Of a stretch of DNA of 64,000 bases, positions 47,209 through 56,472 are shown one piece after another. This stretch comes from Parvibaculum sedimenti (GTDB lineage Bacteria; Pseudomonadota; Alphaproteobacteria; Parvibaculales; Parvibaculaceae). The position numbers were made by a program, and so were the translations under genes. The stretch lies in NCBI RefSeq assembly GCF_009184905.1, contig NZ_WESC01000006.1, forward strand, positions 175,836-239,835, in the 5' to 3' direction. Under the pieces are notes generated by a model. That model saw only the letters and a program-made list of their open reading frames with translations. It did no database searches and was not told the origin of the DNA. Each line of letters opens with the position of its first letter. The stretch's first letter is position 1.

Positions 47209-47857
47209 TTCATCCCCTCGTTTTCCGGTCTACAGGCGACCGACATTACCCTGCCTCTGTGTTCGCAGCGAGGCGGCAATTGGGCACCACGGAGAATTAG
47301 ATAGGGAGGGAAGGTGGGGAAGTGAATGGCGCGAGCCAATTTTCAATGCACGCAACCCCGCTCAGCGGAAGCCCCGGTCATCCTGTCGGGCGTTCCTCGC
47401 GGGGTTGCTTATGGATGTGCTGTTCGCACTCGCCCCAGCTTAAGAGCAGGGCCTGTTCCATTGCTATCGCCTGCGCACTCAATGTGAGTAGCCCGGGCGT
47501 CAGTTTCACGGTGCGCTCTATGGCATAAATGGTTGGCTGACCGGCCGCCCATGAAGAACGCGTCAGGACTGCGATGAAATGCAAGATCCAGATGTTTCAG
47601 GATCTTGCCTGCGTCGGTGGAGTCATCTTCGAAACCTCCCCGTTGGAGCCATCTGATGAAGAAATGCTAGGCCCGTTGTCGTTGAAGCGTCAACAAGAAT
47701 TGAGCTTTGCCTACGCGACAAATTTGGGGCAGCGAAACTGACTTAAATAAAACGTATACGGATTAATTCGGGGTTCCGACGCTCGCGCTTCGTCAGCTTG
47801 ACGTGCGCTGTTTCCACCGTCACGCTGCGCCAAAACAAAACGCAAGGGAGGTAACGA
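47209..47857. other. Intergenic region with a degenerate open frame
   Basis: About 650 bases between divergent lemA and the VOC gene. A minus-strand frame at 47378-47584 (68 codons, TTG start) has plausible protein composition but no ribosome-binding site and no family I recognise. Two overlapping frames in the same area also read without stops for a while, so a decayed gene is possible. A GTATAC-centred palindrome CGTATACG lies near 47753, and GGGAGG at the right end serves the VOC gene. Nothing else is supported. Confidence 0.35.
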
Positions 47858-48622
47858 ATGTGGCTTCGTCAGGTGGCGCTCGTCGTGCATGATCTCAAGC
47901 CGGTGGTTGAGCAGCTTGGCAACGTGTTGGGGCTCAAGGTTGCGTTCAACGATCCTGCGGTCGGCATGTTCGGGCTCGTCAACGCGGTGATGCCGGTCGG
48001 CGACGAGTTTCTCGAAGTTGTACAGCCGGTGAAGGATGACGCTTCCGCCTCGCGCTATCTCCATCGCCGTGGCGGGGATGCGGGCTACATGGTGATCCTT
48101 CAGACCGGCGACGCACTCGCGGAACGGAAGCGTATTCTTGGCCTTGGCGCCCGCAAGATCGCGGAGCACGAGGGGGCGTCCGTCTTCACGCATTTTCATC
48201 CGGGCGACTTCGGCGGCGTTTTGACGTCGGTCGATTCCGTGACCGGTGTCGAGAACTGGTTCGACCACGACAGCGACTGGCCCTATGCCGGGCGCGACTG
48301 GCGGAAGGCTCGCAATGACATATCGACGGGAATTCTCGCCGTGACCATTCAGGGCCGCGCACCCGAGGCGCTTGCCGCGCGCTGGGCGCAGCTTCTCGAT
48401 CAGCCCCTGCGCGAGGGCGCGCGCGGTCCGGAGATCGCATTGAGGCGCGGTGTCATTCGCTTCGTCGAACCGGTGGATGCCGACGGCACTGGCGTTGTCG
48501 GCATCGACATTGCTGTGGCCGATCCGCAAGCCTGCCTCGAAAGGGCGCGCACCGTCGGGGTGCTGGTCGAGGGCAATGCGGTCCGCATCTGCGGCACGTC
48601 TTTCGAACTCGTTCGGGCTTGA
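47858..48622 (+). CDS. VOC (glyoxalase-like) family protein
   Basis: A 254-residue protein of the vicinal-oxygen-chelate fold, glyoxalase-like type. GGGAGGTAA precedes ATG 47858. The first module starts MWLRQVALVVHDLKPVVEQLGNVLGL, and a second repeat begins near residue 150 (ISTGILAVTIQGRAPEALAARWAQLL). Two such modules form one metal-binding site in dioxygenases and lyases. A conserved metal-ligand set is not obvious to me, so it may be a non-catalytic or divergent member. The C-terminus runs to the glnA terminator region. Confidence 0.8.
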   Translation: MWLRQVALVVHDLKPVVEQLGNVLGLKVAFNDPAVGMFGLVNAVMPVGDEFLEVVQPVKDDASASRYLHRRGGDAGYMVILQTGDALAERKRILGLGARKIAEHEGASVFTHFHPGDFGGVLTSVDSVTGVENWFDHDSDWPYAGRDWRKARNDISTGILAVTIQGRAPEALAARWAQLLDQPLREGARGPEIALRRGVIRFVEPVDADGTGVVGIDIAVADPQACLERARTVGVLVEGNAVRICGTSFELVRA

Positions 48623-48630
48623 TCCGCAAC

Positions 48631-48664
48631 CAAAAGAAAAGGGCCGGAGCTTTCGCTCCGGCCC
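48631..48664 (-). terminator. Terminator after glnA
   Basis: A 10-bp perfect stem (48641-48650 with 48655-48664) with loop TTTC. On the minus strand it is followed by TTTTCTTTTG, a standard intrinsic terminator for glnBA. It may also stop the VOC gene. Confidence 0.88.
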
Positions 48665-48690
48665 AATGCCCAAGTCCACCGTGAAGAGAC

Positions 48691-50100
48691 TTAGACGCTG
48701 TAGTACATGTCGAACTCGACCGGATGCGGCGTCATTTCATAACGCAGGCACTCTTCCCACTTGAGGTCCGTATAGGCCTCGATCTGCTCCTTCGTGAACA
48801 CGCCACCCTTCAGGAGGAAGTCGTGGTCTGCTTCGAGCGACAGCAGGGCTTCGCGGAGCGAACCGCAGACCGTCGGGATCTGCTTCAGCTCTTCCGGCGG
48901 CAGGTGGTAGAGGTCCTTGTCCATCGGCTGGCCCGGATCGATCCTGTTCTCGATGCCGTCGAGGCCGGCCATGAGCATGGCCGAGAAGGCGAGGTAGGGG
49001 TTCGCCGTCGGATCGGGGAAACGGATTTCGATACGCTTCGACTTCGGCGAGGTGCCGTGCGGAATACGGCAGGAGGCCGAGCGGTTGCGCGCCGAGTAGG
49101 CGAGCAGAACGGGGGCTTCATAGCCCGGGACGAGACGCTTGTAGCTGTTCGTCGACGGGTTGGTGAAGGCGTTCAGCGCCTTGGCATGCTTCAGGATACC
49201 GCCGATGTACCAGAGGCATTCCTGGCTGAGGTCGGCATACTTGTTGCCGGCGAAGAGCGGCTTGCCGTCCTTCCAGATCGACTGGTGGCAATGCATGCCC
49301 GAGCCGTTATCGCCGAAGACCGGCTTCGGCATGAAGGTCGCCGTCTTGCCGAAGGCCTGGGCCACGTTGTGGATCACATACTTGTAGATCTGCATGTGGT
49401 CGGCGGCCTTGGTCAGCGTCTGGAACTTTGTTCCGAGTTCGTGCTGGGCCGAGGCGACTTCGTGATGGTGCTTTTCGATGACGACGCCCATCTCTTCCAT
49501 GACGGTGAGCATTTCACCGCGGAGATCCTGCGCGCTGTCGATCGGGTTCACCGGGAAGTAGCCGCCCTTCGTGCGGACGCGGTGGCCGAGATTGCCCGAC
49601 TCGTAATGCGTGTCGGAGTTGGTCGGCAGTTCGACGGAGTCGAGCTCGAAGCCCGTCTTGTACGGCGTGGCCGAGAACTTCACATCGTCGAAGATGAAGA
49701 ATTCAGCTTCGGGGCCGAACACGACCGAGTCGCCGAAACCGCCGGAGCGCACATAGGCTTCGGCGCGCTTCGCCGTCGAGCGCGGGTCGCGACCGTAGAG
49801 TTCGCCGGTCGAGGGCTCGACGATGTCGCACATGATGGCGAGGGTGTTCTGGGCGTAGAACGGGTCCATCACGGCCGTGTCGAGATCGGGCAGCAGAACC
49901 ATGTCCGACTCGTTGATCGCCTTCCAGCCCGCAATCGACGAGCCGTCGAACATCGTGCCCTGAGCGAAGAAATCTTCGTCGCAGAAGCCGATGTCGAACG
50001 TCACATGCTGCATCTTGCCACGGGGATCCGTGAAGCGCAGGTCAATGTATTTGACGTCCTTTTCCTTGATGAGCTGCTGAATGGAGCCGTAATCAGCCAT
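48691..50100 (-). CDS. glnA: Glutamine synthetase, type I
   Basis: A 469-residue enzyme making glutamine from glutamate, ammonium and ATP, the main ammonium-assimilating enzyme. It starts at ATG 50100 ([23 protein letters not shown]). Visible motifs are [27 protein letters not shown] and the adenylylation-site Tyr in [14 protein letters not shown], so activity should be controlled by GlnE-type adenylylation. It lies 70 bases after glnB, the classical glnBA operon of alphaproteobacteria, under the sigma-54 promoter at 50564. Confidence 0.97.
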   Translation of the reverse strand: MADYGSIQQLIKEKDVKYIDLRFTDPRGKMQHVTFDIGFCDEDFFAQGTMFDGSSIAGWKAINESDMVLLPDLDTAVMDPFYAQNTLAIMCDIVEPSTGELYGRDPRSTAKRAEAYVRSGGFGDSVVFGPEAEFFIFDDVKFSATPYKTGFELDSVELPTNSDTHYESGNLGHRVRTKGGYFPVNPIDSAQDLRGEMLTVMEEMGVVIEKHHHEVASAQHELGTKFQTLTKAADHMQIYKYVIHNVAQAFGKTATFMPKPVFGDNGSGMHCHQSIWKDGKPLFAGNKYADLSQECLWYIGGILKHAKALNAFTNPSTNSYKRLVPGYEAPVLLAYSARNRSASCRIPHGTSPKSKRIEIRFPDPTANPYLAFSAMLMAGLDGIENRIDPGQPMDKDLYHLPPEELKQIPTVCGSLREALLSLEADHDFLLKGGVFTKEQIEAYTDLKWEECLRYEMTPHPVEFDMYYSV

Positions 50101-50170
50101 TTCGTCTTTCCCGTGTGCGTTGTGTTGTACTGAGTGGGAGTTGAGTGTTGAATTAGTGCGCCCCCGCGCC

Positions 50171-50521
<351 letters not shown>

Positions 50522-50563
50522 TTAAACTTTGGTCGCAGCGTCCGCCGGCTTCTACCTGCTTAA

Positions 50564-50580
50564 TAGCATGGGTCGTGCCA
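50564..50580 (-). promoter_or_regulatory. Sigma-54 promoter of glnBA
   Basis: On the minus strand TGGCACG-ACCC-ATGCT matches the consensus TGGCACG-N4-TTGCW, with GG at -25/-24 and GC at -13/-12 in exact spacing. It lies 55 bases upstream of the glnB start codon, leaving room for a leader of about 45 bases. NtrC-type enhancer binding is expected further upstream; CCAC-N2-GTGG near 50622-50631 is a weak candidate. Confidence 0.8.
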
Positions 50581-50823
50581 CTCCGCGACTGAACGAATAT
50601 CGTGCTGAATCAAGGTCTTGGCCACTTGTGGACAATATCTGCCCAAAATGAGGGCCCCATAACTGCCTGTAAAATAGACAATATGAACGAAAAGTGGGCA
50701 ACGTCGTGGCATCCCTGAGGATTTGCGCCGATGGAGCGGCTTTGACATGCTCCGCCACGGTCGCGATGCGGCGTTAAGCCCTGGAGGCGTGGCCGGGACC
50801 CAACTAACGGAGTGTGTGGCGGA

Positions 50824-51996
50824 ATGCGGCCGGTGAACAGTGTTTTCGGGAATCTCGGGACAACGATCTTCACTGTTATGTCGGCGCTCGCCGTCGAACA
50901 TGGGGCAATCAATCTTGGACAGGGCTTTCCGGACGATGAGGGGCCGGACGACGTTCGAGCCGCGGCCGCGAAGGCCCTGATCGACGGCCCTAACCAGTAT
51001 CCCCCGATGCCTGGCGTCCCCGCGCTCCGCCAGGCGGTCGCCGTCGCCAACAAGCGATTCTACGGGCTGGACATCGACTGGCAGAAGGAGGTGCTGGTCA
51101 CGTCCGGAGCCACCGAAGCCTTGGGCGACTGCCTGATGGGCCTCCTCAATCCCGGCGATGAGGCGATCATCCTTGAGCCCGCCTATGACAGCTACAAGCC
51201 GATGATCGAGGCGATGGGGGCGAAGGTCGTCTCCGTTGCGTTGGAGCCGCCCTTCTGGTCGTTGCCGATCGAGAAGCTGGCTTCCGCATTTTCCGACAAG
51301 ACCAAGCTCATCCTGCTCAACACGCCGATGAACCCGACCGGCAAGGTCTTCACGCTTGTGGAATTGCAGGCGATTGCCGATCTCGTGGTGAGGCACGATG
51401 CCTATGCGGTCTGCGACGAGGTCTATGAGCATCTCGTCTTTTCGGGTCACCGGCACATTCCGCTGATGACGCTGCCGGGCATGCGCGAGCGTTGTGTGCG
51501 CATCGGTTCGGCGGGGAAGACCTTTTCGCTTACCGGCTGGAAGATCGGCTACATCACCGGGCCTGAGCATCTGATGACACCGATCATGAAGGCGCACCAG
51601 TTCGTGACCTTCACCACGCCTCCTGCGCTGCAAACGGCCATAGCCTTCGGCCTCGGCAAGGAGGACAGCTATTTCGAGGCGCTCGCGAGTTCGCTCGAAG
51701 CCAAACGCGATCTGATGGCAGCGGGCCTGCGCGAGGTTGGATTCGATGTTCTGCCGACGGATGGAACCTATTTCATCACCGTCGATTTTCGCCCGCTCGG
51801 CTTCAATGGCACGGATGAGGAGTTCTGTCGGGACATCACCGTGAAGGCGAAAGTCGCGGCTATTCCGCTCTCGGCGTTTTATGCTCCGGACGCTCCCCAG
51901 GTGCCGCGCCATCTCGTTCGCTTCTGCTTCTGCAAGCAGGATGCGATCATCACGGAAGCGGGTGCGCGGTTGAAGGATTACGCGGCGCGGTCCTGA
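50824..51996 (+). CDS. Class I/II aminotransferase (methionine/kynurenine-type)
   Basis: A 390-residue PLP enzyme of the aspartate aminotransferase superfamily; GTG 50812 is an alternative start four codons upstream. Key elements are the INLGQGFPDD start typical of the YbdL/KAT subgroup, SGATEALGD, NTPMNPTGKVF, CDEVYEHLVF, the PLP lysine in GSAGKTFSLTGWKIGY and the carboxylate Arg in LVRFCFCKQD. Enzymes of this subgroup transaminate methionine, glutamine or kynurenine; the substrate here is open. It is divergent from glnB, with about 300 bases between the starts. Confidence 0.9.
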   Translation: MRPVNSVFGNLGTTIFTVMSALAVEHGAINLGQGFPDDEGPDDVRAAAAKALIDGPNQYPPMPGVPALRQAVAVANKRFYGLDIDWQKEVLVTSGATEALGDCLMGLLNPGDEAIILEPAYDSYKPMIEAMGAKVVSVALEPPFWSLPIEKLASAFSDKTKLILLNTPMNPTGKVFTLVELQAIADLVVRHDAYAVCDEVYEHLVFSGHRHIPLMTLPGMRERCVRIGSAGKTFSLTGWKIGYITGPEHLMTPIMKAHQFVTFTTPPALQTAIAFGLGKEDSYFEALASSLEAKRDLMAAGLREVGFDVLPTDGTYFITVDFRPLGFNGTDEEFCRDITVKAKVAAIPLSAFYAPDAPQVPRHLVRFCFCKQDAIITEAGARLKDYAARS

Positions 51997-52088
51997 TCGG
52001 GAGATGTCCCGTAACGGTCCATTGTGATGGGCTCGTGAGGCTATATAATTCTCGCACGGTCCACCTTGGGGGATGCGATTTTTACGCC

Positions 52089-52919
52089 ATGCTCTCGATT
52101 GTAACGACCTGCAAAAGTCGCTTGCACCATCTGCAGCACACCTTGCCGCTGATGCTCAGGCAGTCATTTGCCGAGGTGGTTGTCGTCGACTATGGGTGCG
52201 GGCAGGGGACCGCGGACTGGGTGGTGAAAAATCATCCCCAAGCGAGGGTGGTCAAGGTCGATGACGATCCCGGTTTTTGCCTGGCGCGGGCGCGGAACAT
52301 CGGAGCGGCGAATTCTTCTCACCCGTTTCTGTGCTTTGCCGATGCCGATACGATTTTCAAGGGAGATGTCGGAGGGTGGTTCAGACGCAATGCGCGGGAA
52401 AGCACACTGTATCGTTGCGCAGACAAGGTGGACGAGCTCGACGGCTTTGCCATTTGCAGCAAGGCTAACTTCCGGAGAGTTGGCGGCTATGACGAGGCTA
52501 TCCGAGGTTGGGGACACGAGGACACGGACCTCTACGAACGGTTGGGCATGATCGGGGTCGCCAGAAGCACCGTTCCCGAAGGCGCGCTCGATAGCATAAG
52601 GCATGGAAATGAGGAGCGGCAGTTCGGCAAGAACGATCCGGGCGGATATCAATCGCGCCGGGAGGCGAGCGCTCTCGGGGAAGCCTACCGGCTCATCAAG
52701 ATGGATGCCATGAAGCTGCTCGGCATGGAACTTGCGCCGGAATTTCGGAAGAAATTGTTCGAACAGATACTGACGCTACACGGAGAGGCGAGAAACAACG
52801 GTCGGGATGTGTTTTTCATCCACGTCGATCTGCCGTTTCAGGATGGGCGCAATGTCTATTCGAAAGCATCGCGGCGGCTCAGCTATGTCGTGCCGGTGCA
52901 GCCTCTGGTTGCCGAATAG
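52089..52919 (+). CDS. Family 2-type glycosyltransferase
   Basis: A 276-residue GT-A fold glycosyltransferase starting at ATG 52089; GTG 52035 would add 18 non-family residues. Motifs are the nucleotide-binding start MLSIVTTCKSRLHHL, VVVVDYGCGQGT, the DxD motif in FLCFADADTIF and a later WGHEDTDLYERLG, which matches the galactosyltransferase C-terminal type. It has no transmembrane segment. The product is unknown; there are no other polysaccharide genes nearby. Confidence 0.85.
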   Translation: MLSIVTTCKSRLHHLQHTLPLMLRQSFAEVVVVDYGCGQGTADWVVKNHPQARVVKVDDDPGFCLARARNIGAANSSHPFLCFADADTIFKGDVGGWFRRNARESTLYRCADKVDELDGFAICSKANFRRVGGYDEAIRGWGHEDTDLYERLGMIGVARSTVPEGALDSIRHGNEERQFGKNDPGGYQSRREASALGEAYRLIKMDAMKLLGMELAPEFRKKLFEQILTLHGEARNNGRDVFFIHVDLPFQDGRNVYSKASRRLSYVVPVQPLVAE

Positions 52920-53168
52920 CCGGGCCGCACCGGCCGAAACTATCAGGCGCGATCCCTTGTAAACGGGCAGCGCCGCCCCCATCTCATCAAAAGCACGGAT
53001 TCACCGATTCGGCTTCTTGGAAGCTTTCATCGCGAAACCGGGGCGCCATTGGCCGGATGTACGCCGTGCCGCCCGTATGCTTCCTCTCCCTCAAAGATGA
53101 AAACCGCCGGCTCGATAATGGTATCGCCCGCGCGGAACTGGACGCCGCCCCTGGGAGCGGCACATCAC
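52920..53168. other. Intergenic region
   Basis: About 250 bases without a supported gene. The tail of this stretch must hold the promoter of the small DUF4167-like gene. No inverted repeat or T-run stands out. Confidence 0.4.
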
Positions 53169-53393
53169 ATGAACACAAGAACCAACACGAACAGATCGCC
53201 CCGTCATACGGGCGGGTCGCAGGCTCGGGGCAACCGGGCGCAAGCGGGCAATCCAGCCCAGTGGCGCCAGAGCTTCGAGCGCTACTCCGCGCTGGCGCAA
53301 GGCGAGAGCGATGACCGGGTCGCCCGCGAAAACTACTACCAATATGCCGAGCATTACCTGCGGCTCATGCATGAGGCCGAGGCGGTAGCCTGA
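53169..53393 (+). CDS. Short DUF4167-like protein
   Basis: A 74-residue protein. Residues 1-30 are Asn/Arg/Gly/Ser-rich and disordered. Residues 31-70 (NPAQWRQSFERYSALAQG to NYYQYAEHYLRLMHE) match the core of DUF4167, where a segment of the form RYxxLAxxAxxxGDRVxAENYxQHAEHYxR is conserved. Family members are usually larger (over 150 residues), so this is a minimal version. Full-length DUF4167 proteins are small basic alphaproteobacterial proteins of unclear role. The start ATG 53169 is preceded by GGGAGC. Confidence 0.72.
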   Translation: MNTRTNTNRSPRHTGGSQARGNRAQAGNPAQWRQSFERYSALAQGESDDRVARENYYQYAEHYLRLMHEAEAVA

Positions 53394-53531
53394 TTCCACA
53401 TTGCCGTTTTCAGATTGCCGACGGTCCTTCCGGGGCTGGCCGTATGACTTCGGCCCGGGTAACGTCCGCCGGGTTGGGCGCCCGTTCTCTGCCGTCATGG
53501 CCGAGTCGATCCGCGCCGGGCGGGAGATGAA

Positions 53532-54392
53532 GTGTCGCTTTCAGTGTCCGATGAGGAGGGGCCCGCTTTGGCTGCGGCCGAGACTATACGTCTCGATCCG
53601 ACAGACCCGCTTGCTCCGCCGCCGCCGAAGCGGCGCAGCGGTTGGAACCTGTCGGTTACGGTCGCGCTGGCGTTTCTCATAAATGTCCTCGTTCTTGTTG
53701 GCTTGTTCGTGCGCTTGCCTGACAGGCCAAAGCCGCGTCCTGCCGAGCCGGAGGCCATCTCGGTCGAGCTGGTCAAGCCGCAGGAGCAGCCCCAACCGAA
53801 ACCCCAGCCAAAACCCCAGCCCGAGCAGAAAAAGCCTGAAGAGCAGAAGCCTCAGAAAAAGCAGAGCTATTTCGAATCGGGCGGCAGCCCCGAGTTGAAG
53901 ATGGGCCGCGCGCCCAAACAGGAGCGCGCGCCGGATAAGGCGCCCAAGCCCGAAGCACAGGAAAAAAAGAAAGAGGCGCCGAAGATCGCGCTTCCCGACT
54001 GGGCGCTTCTGCCGGGCGGCGACGTTCCAAAGGCGGACAAGGGCAAGAGCAGCACACAGGCGAGCGGCGCGCCCTCGAAGCTCATCGGCAGCGCCTTGCT
54101 TGGCGAGGGCGGCGGCGACGCCTATCTGAACGCGTTACGCGAGCGGATCGGTCGCAATGTCACCTATCCGGCGACCGGTGGCGGCCGGCATGGAACGACG
54201 GTCTGGCAGATCATCGTCAGCCATGCGGGGAACGTCAAAGGGATCAAGCTCGTGCGCTCGTCCGGCCATTCCGATCTCGACTATGCGGCGCTCAAGGCCA
54301 TCGAGCGATCGGTGCCCTTCGACCCGCTTCCGGACAATTATGCCAATCTGGTCGTCATCACTGCCCCGGTGCCGGTGCCTTTCGAGCCTTGA
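53532..54392 (+). CDS. TonB-like energy transducer
   Basis: A 286-residue inner-membrane protein. It has a cytoplasmic N-terminus of about 38 residues, one transmembrane helix (about 39-62), a Pro/Gln/Lys/Glu-rich periplasmic spacer with QPKPQPKPQP repeats (about 85-120) and a TonB C-terminal domain (about 195-286; NALRERIGRNVTYPATGGGRHGTTVWQIIVSHAGNVKGIKLVRSSGHSDLD pattern). TonB transmits proton-motive energy from ExbBD to outer-membrane transporters or related processes. exbB, exbD and a receptor are not adjacent, so the partner system is unknown. It starts at GTG 53532 with GGGAG upstream. Confidence 0.87.
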   Translation: MSLSVSDEEGPALAAAETIRLDPTDPLAPPPPKRRSGWNLSVTVALAFLINVLVLVGLFVRLPDRPKPRPAEPEAISVELVKPQEQPQPKPQPKPQPEQKKPEEQKPQKKQSYFESGGSPELKMGRAPKQERAPDKAPKPEAQEKKKEAPKIALPDWALLPGGDVPKADKGKSSTQASGAPSKLIGSALLGEGGGDAYLNALRERIGRNVTYPATGGGRHGTTVWQIIVSHAGNVKGIKLVRSSGHSDLDYAALKAIERSVPFDPLPDNYANLVVITAPVPVPFEP

Positions 54393-54436
54393 GGCCTTTG
54401 ACGCGGCCAATTGGCTCGGCTCTGTTCCGCGCCATC

Positions 54437-54511
54437 ATGAACACGTCGCTGATGCTCAAAAAACAGAAAGCCACCACGACCGTCCTCGGGCGGGCGAGGG
54501 CGCGCATCTGA
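54437..54511 (+). CDS. Possible 24-codon leader peptide before asd (uncertain)
   Basis: ATG 54437 opens a 24-codon frame ending at TGA 54509-54511, with three adjacent Thr codons (ACC ACG ACC) in its middle. It is followed by a terminator hairpin (54536) and then asd, a gene of the aspartate/threonine pathway. That arrangement resembles an attenuation leader. Against it, no Shine-Dalgarno is visible, and the peptide could be chance. The GGCGGG near 54491 could pair with the terminator's CCCGCC as an antiterminator. Confidence 0.25.
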   Translation: MNTSLMLKKQKATTTVLGRARARI

Positions 54512-54535
54512 ACGAAGCATCAGAGCGATCCTTGA

Positions 54536-54565
54536 AGCCCCGCCGGTCAGGACGGGGCTTTTCTG
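54536..54565 (+). terminator. Terminator between the TonB-like gene and asd
   Basis: AGCCCCG/CGGGGCT stem (54536-54542 with 54553-54559) with a ten-base loop, followed by TTTCTGTTTC. It may end the TonB-like transcript or act as an attenuator before asd. Confidence 0.7.
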
Positions 54566-54602
54566 TTTCAGGGCCCCGTTCTCCGGCATCACGGAGATAA
54601 AA

Positions 54603-55640
54603 ATGGGTTCCAATCTTTCCTCTCCCCTCGTCGCAATCGTCGGCGCGACCGGCGCCGTCGGCGTCGAGATGATCCGCTGCCTCGAGGAGCGCAACTTCCC
54701 GCTTTCGGGCCTGCGCCTTCTCGCTTCGCCGCGTTCGACGGGCCGCAAGCTCAAGTTTCGCGATCGGGAAATCGAGGTCGAGCCGCTGACGGAGCAGAGC
54801 TTCAAGGGCGTGGACATCGCGCTCTTTTCGGCGAGCGGCACTGTTTCGCGGCAATTCGCGCCGATCGTGGTAAAGGAAGGCGCCATCGTCGTCGACAATT
54901 CCTCGGCCTTCCGCATGGATGCCGACACGCCGCTCGTCGTGCCGGAGATCAATGCGGGCGAGATCGCACGGCACAAGGGCATCATCGCCAATCCGAACTG
55001 CGCTGCAATCATCTCGATCACCCCGCTCTGGCCGGTGCATCAGCGCAATCCGATCAAGCGTCTCATCGTCGCGACCTATCAGGCGGCATCCGGCGCGGGT
55101 GCTGCGGCGATGGAGGAGCTTCGCGCCTCCACCGAGGCTTATCTGCAAGGACGCGAATACAAGAACACAGTGCTGCCGCATCCTTACGCCTTCAATCTCT
55201 TCAGCCACAACACGAAGATCGATCCTGTGACCGGCTATAACGACGAAGAGATGAAGGTCATCGAAGAGACGAAGAAGATCTTCGGCGACCCCGACATTCG
55301 CGTTTCGGCAACCTGCGTTCGCGTGCCGGTGCTGCGCGCGCATTCCGTTGCAGTCACCTTCGAATGCGAACGGCCGATCGCGGCGGCAGAGGTTCGCGAG
55401 CTGATGAAGACGGCACCGGGGGTGAAGCTCGTTGACGACTGGGCGAACAATTACTTCCCCATGCCGAAGGATGCCTCCGGACAGGACGACATTCTCGTCG
55501 GCCGTATCCGTCAGGACCTGAGCGATCCGAGCGGCAAGTCGGTGACTCTGTTCTCGGCGGGCGATCAGCTCCTCAAGGGTGCGGCGCTCAACGCCGTGCA
55601 GATCGCTGAAAAGCTCGTCAAGGTTCCGGCGCTGGCATAG
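54603..55640 (+). CDS. asd: Aspartate-semialdehyde dehydrogenase
   Basis: A 345-residue NADPH enzyme converting aspartyl phosphate to aspartate semialdehyde, the branch point to lysine/diaminopimelate, threonine and methionine. It starts MGSNLSSPLVAIVGATGAVGVEM, the nucleotide-binding GATGAVG. The catalytic Cys is in NPNCAAI and the conserved substrate region is YQAASGAGAAAMEEL. The C-terminal half carries the substrate-site VPVLRAHSV. Length and order are standard. Confidence 0.97.
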   Translation: MGSNLSSPLVAIVGATGAVGVEMIRCLEERNFPLSGLRLLASPRSTGRKLKFRDREIEVEPLTEQSFKGVDIALFSASGTVSRQFAPIVVKEGAIVVDNSSAFRMDADTPLVVPEINAGEIARHKGIIANPNCAAIISITPLWPVHQRNPIKRLIVATYQAASGAGAAAMEELRASTEAYLQGREYKNTVLPHPYAFNLFSHNTKIDPVTGYNDEEMKVIEETKKIFGDPDIRVSATCVRVPVLRAHSVAVTFECERPIAAAEVRELMKTAPGVKLVDDWANNYFPMPKDASGQDDILVGRIRQDLSDPSGKSVTLFSAGDQLLKGAALNAVQIAEKLVKVPALA

Positions 55641-55745
55641 AGCGAGGTTGGCAATCCCGGCATGTCCCGGATATCGCCGGGGTTGTTACCTGAACCTTTC
55701 GTTTCTGTAATTTTTGCAAAGACCATCCGATGAGAGGAAGCTCGG

Positions 55746-55776
55746 TGGGCCTGTCCTGTTGTCGTCGGCAGGCCCA
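55746..55776 (+). promoter_or_regulatory. Hairpin in the leader of the secreted protein gene
   Basis: TGGGCCTG/CAGGCCCA stem (55746-55753 with 55769-55776) directly before the AAAAAGGGGATGG ribosome-binding region of the next gene. It could stabilise or gate translation of that leader. Confidence 0.4.
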
Positions 55777-55796
55777 TATAAAAAGGGGATGGAAAC

Positions 55797-56213
55797 ATGC
55801 TTAAACATTACACCTGCATTGTCTTGACGAGCTTGAGTATCGCTGGCGTCTCCATGTTGGTTCATGGCACCGCATTCGCCGCCATGACGGACGTTAATCA
55901 GGAAATCATGACGGCGGCCAAACATGCGCAATTGGCCGGCAATTCCGAGAACATCGACGGTGTGCATGTTCATCTGAATCACGCACTCAATTGCATTGAA
56001 GGACCCAAGGGCGCCGACTTCGACGCAAAGCAGCTGAACCCGTGCAAGGGCATGGGGGCGGGCGCCATACCCGACTCCACAGACGCGAAGGCCAAGGCGG
56101 GGCTCGAAGCGGCAGCCAAGGAAGCGCTGGCGGGCATCAATGAAAAGGATCTCGCCGCTGCGCAAAAGCATGCGCGCGATACAGAGGTCATGCTGAACCG
56201 CATTGGAAAATAG
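55797..56213 (+). CDS. Secreted small His/Cys protein, unknown family
   Basis: A 138-residue protein. The ATG follows AAAAGGGGATGG. A signal peptide ends near Ala29 (GTAFAAM). The mature part is helical and contains HVHLNHALNCIEGPKG, with three His and one Cys in eleven residues, and a further Cys (NPCKG); His, His and Cys ligands suggest metal or heme binding. The last helix has Lys/Ala-rich EALAGINEKDLAAAQKHARDTEVML. I recall similar HxHLxHxLNC patterns in uncharacterised periplasmic proteins but cannot name the family. Confidence 0.7.
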   Translation: MLKHYTCIVLTSLSIAGVSMLVHGTAFAAMTDVNQEIMTAAKHAQLAGNSENIDGVHVHLNHALNCIEGPKGADFDAKQLNPCKGMGAGAIPDSTDAKAKAGLEAAAKEALAGINEKDLAAAQKHARDTEVMLNRIGK

Positions 56214-56237
56214 AAAACGCGCGTCCGAGTTGACGGG

Positions 56238-56273
56238 CGAAGGGCTGACCTCGTCCTTGAGGTCAGCCCTTCG
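56238..56273. terminator. Strong hairpin after the secreted protein
   Basis: A 15-bp perfect stem (56238-56252 with 56259-56273) with loop GTCCTT, 25 bases after the stop. No U-run follows, so termination is likely but may need Rho. Confidence 0.6.
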
Positions 56274-56472
56274 CGATCTGCTCATATCTATTTTGCGGAG
56301 CTGCTCGGCGTAAGGTCCATACTGACCGCTTATAGCGAAGCAACGGCACAGCTGACGCTGCGTCAGCCGTGGCTCTCCGCCTGCCGCTGGACATCGGGAG
56401 GCGAGGCCTTATTCTCCCCCGCAAATCAGATTGGAGGCCGGCCGGAGAGCGGGCTTGTTCGACAGGGAGTAA

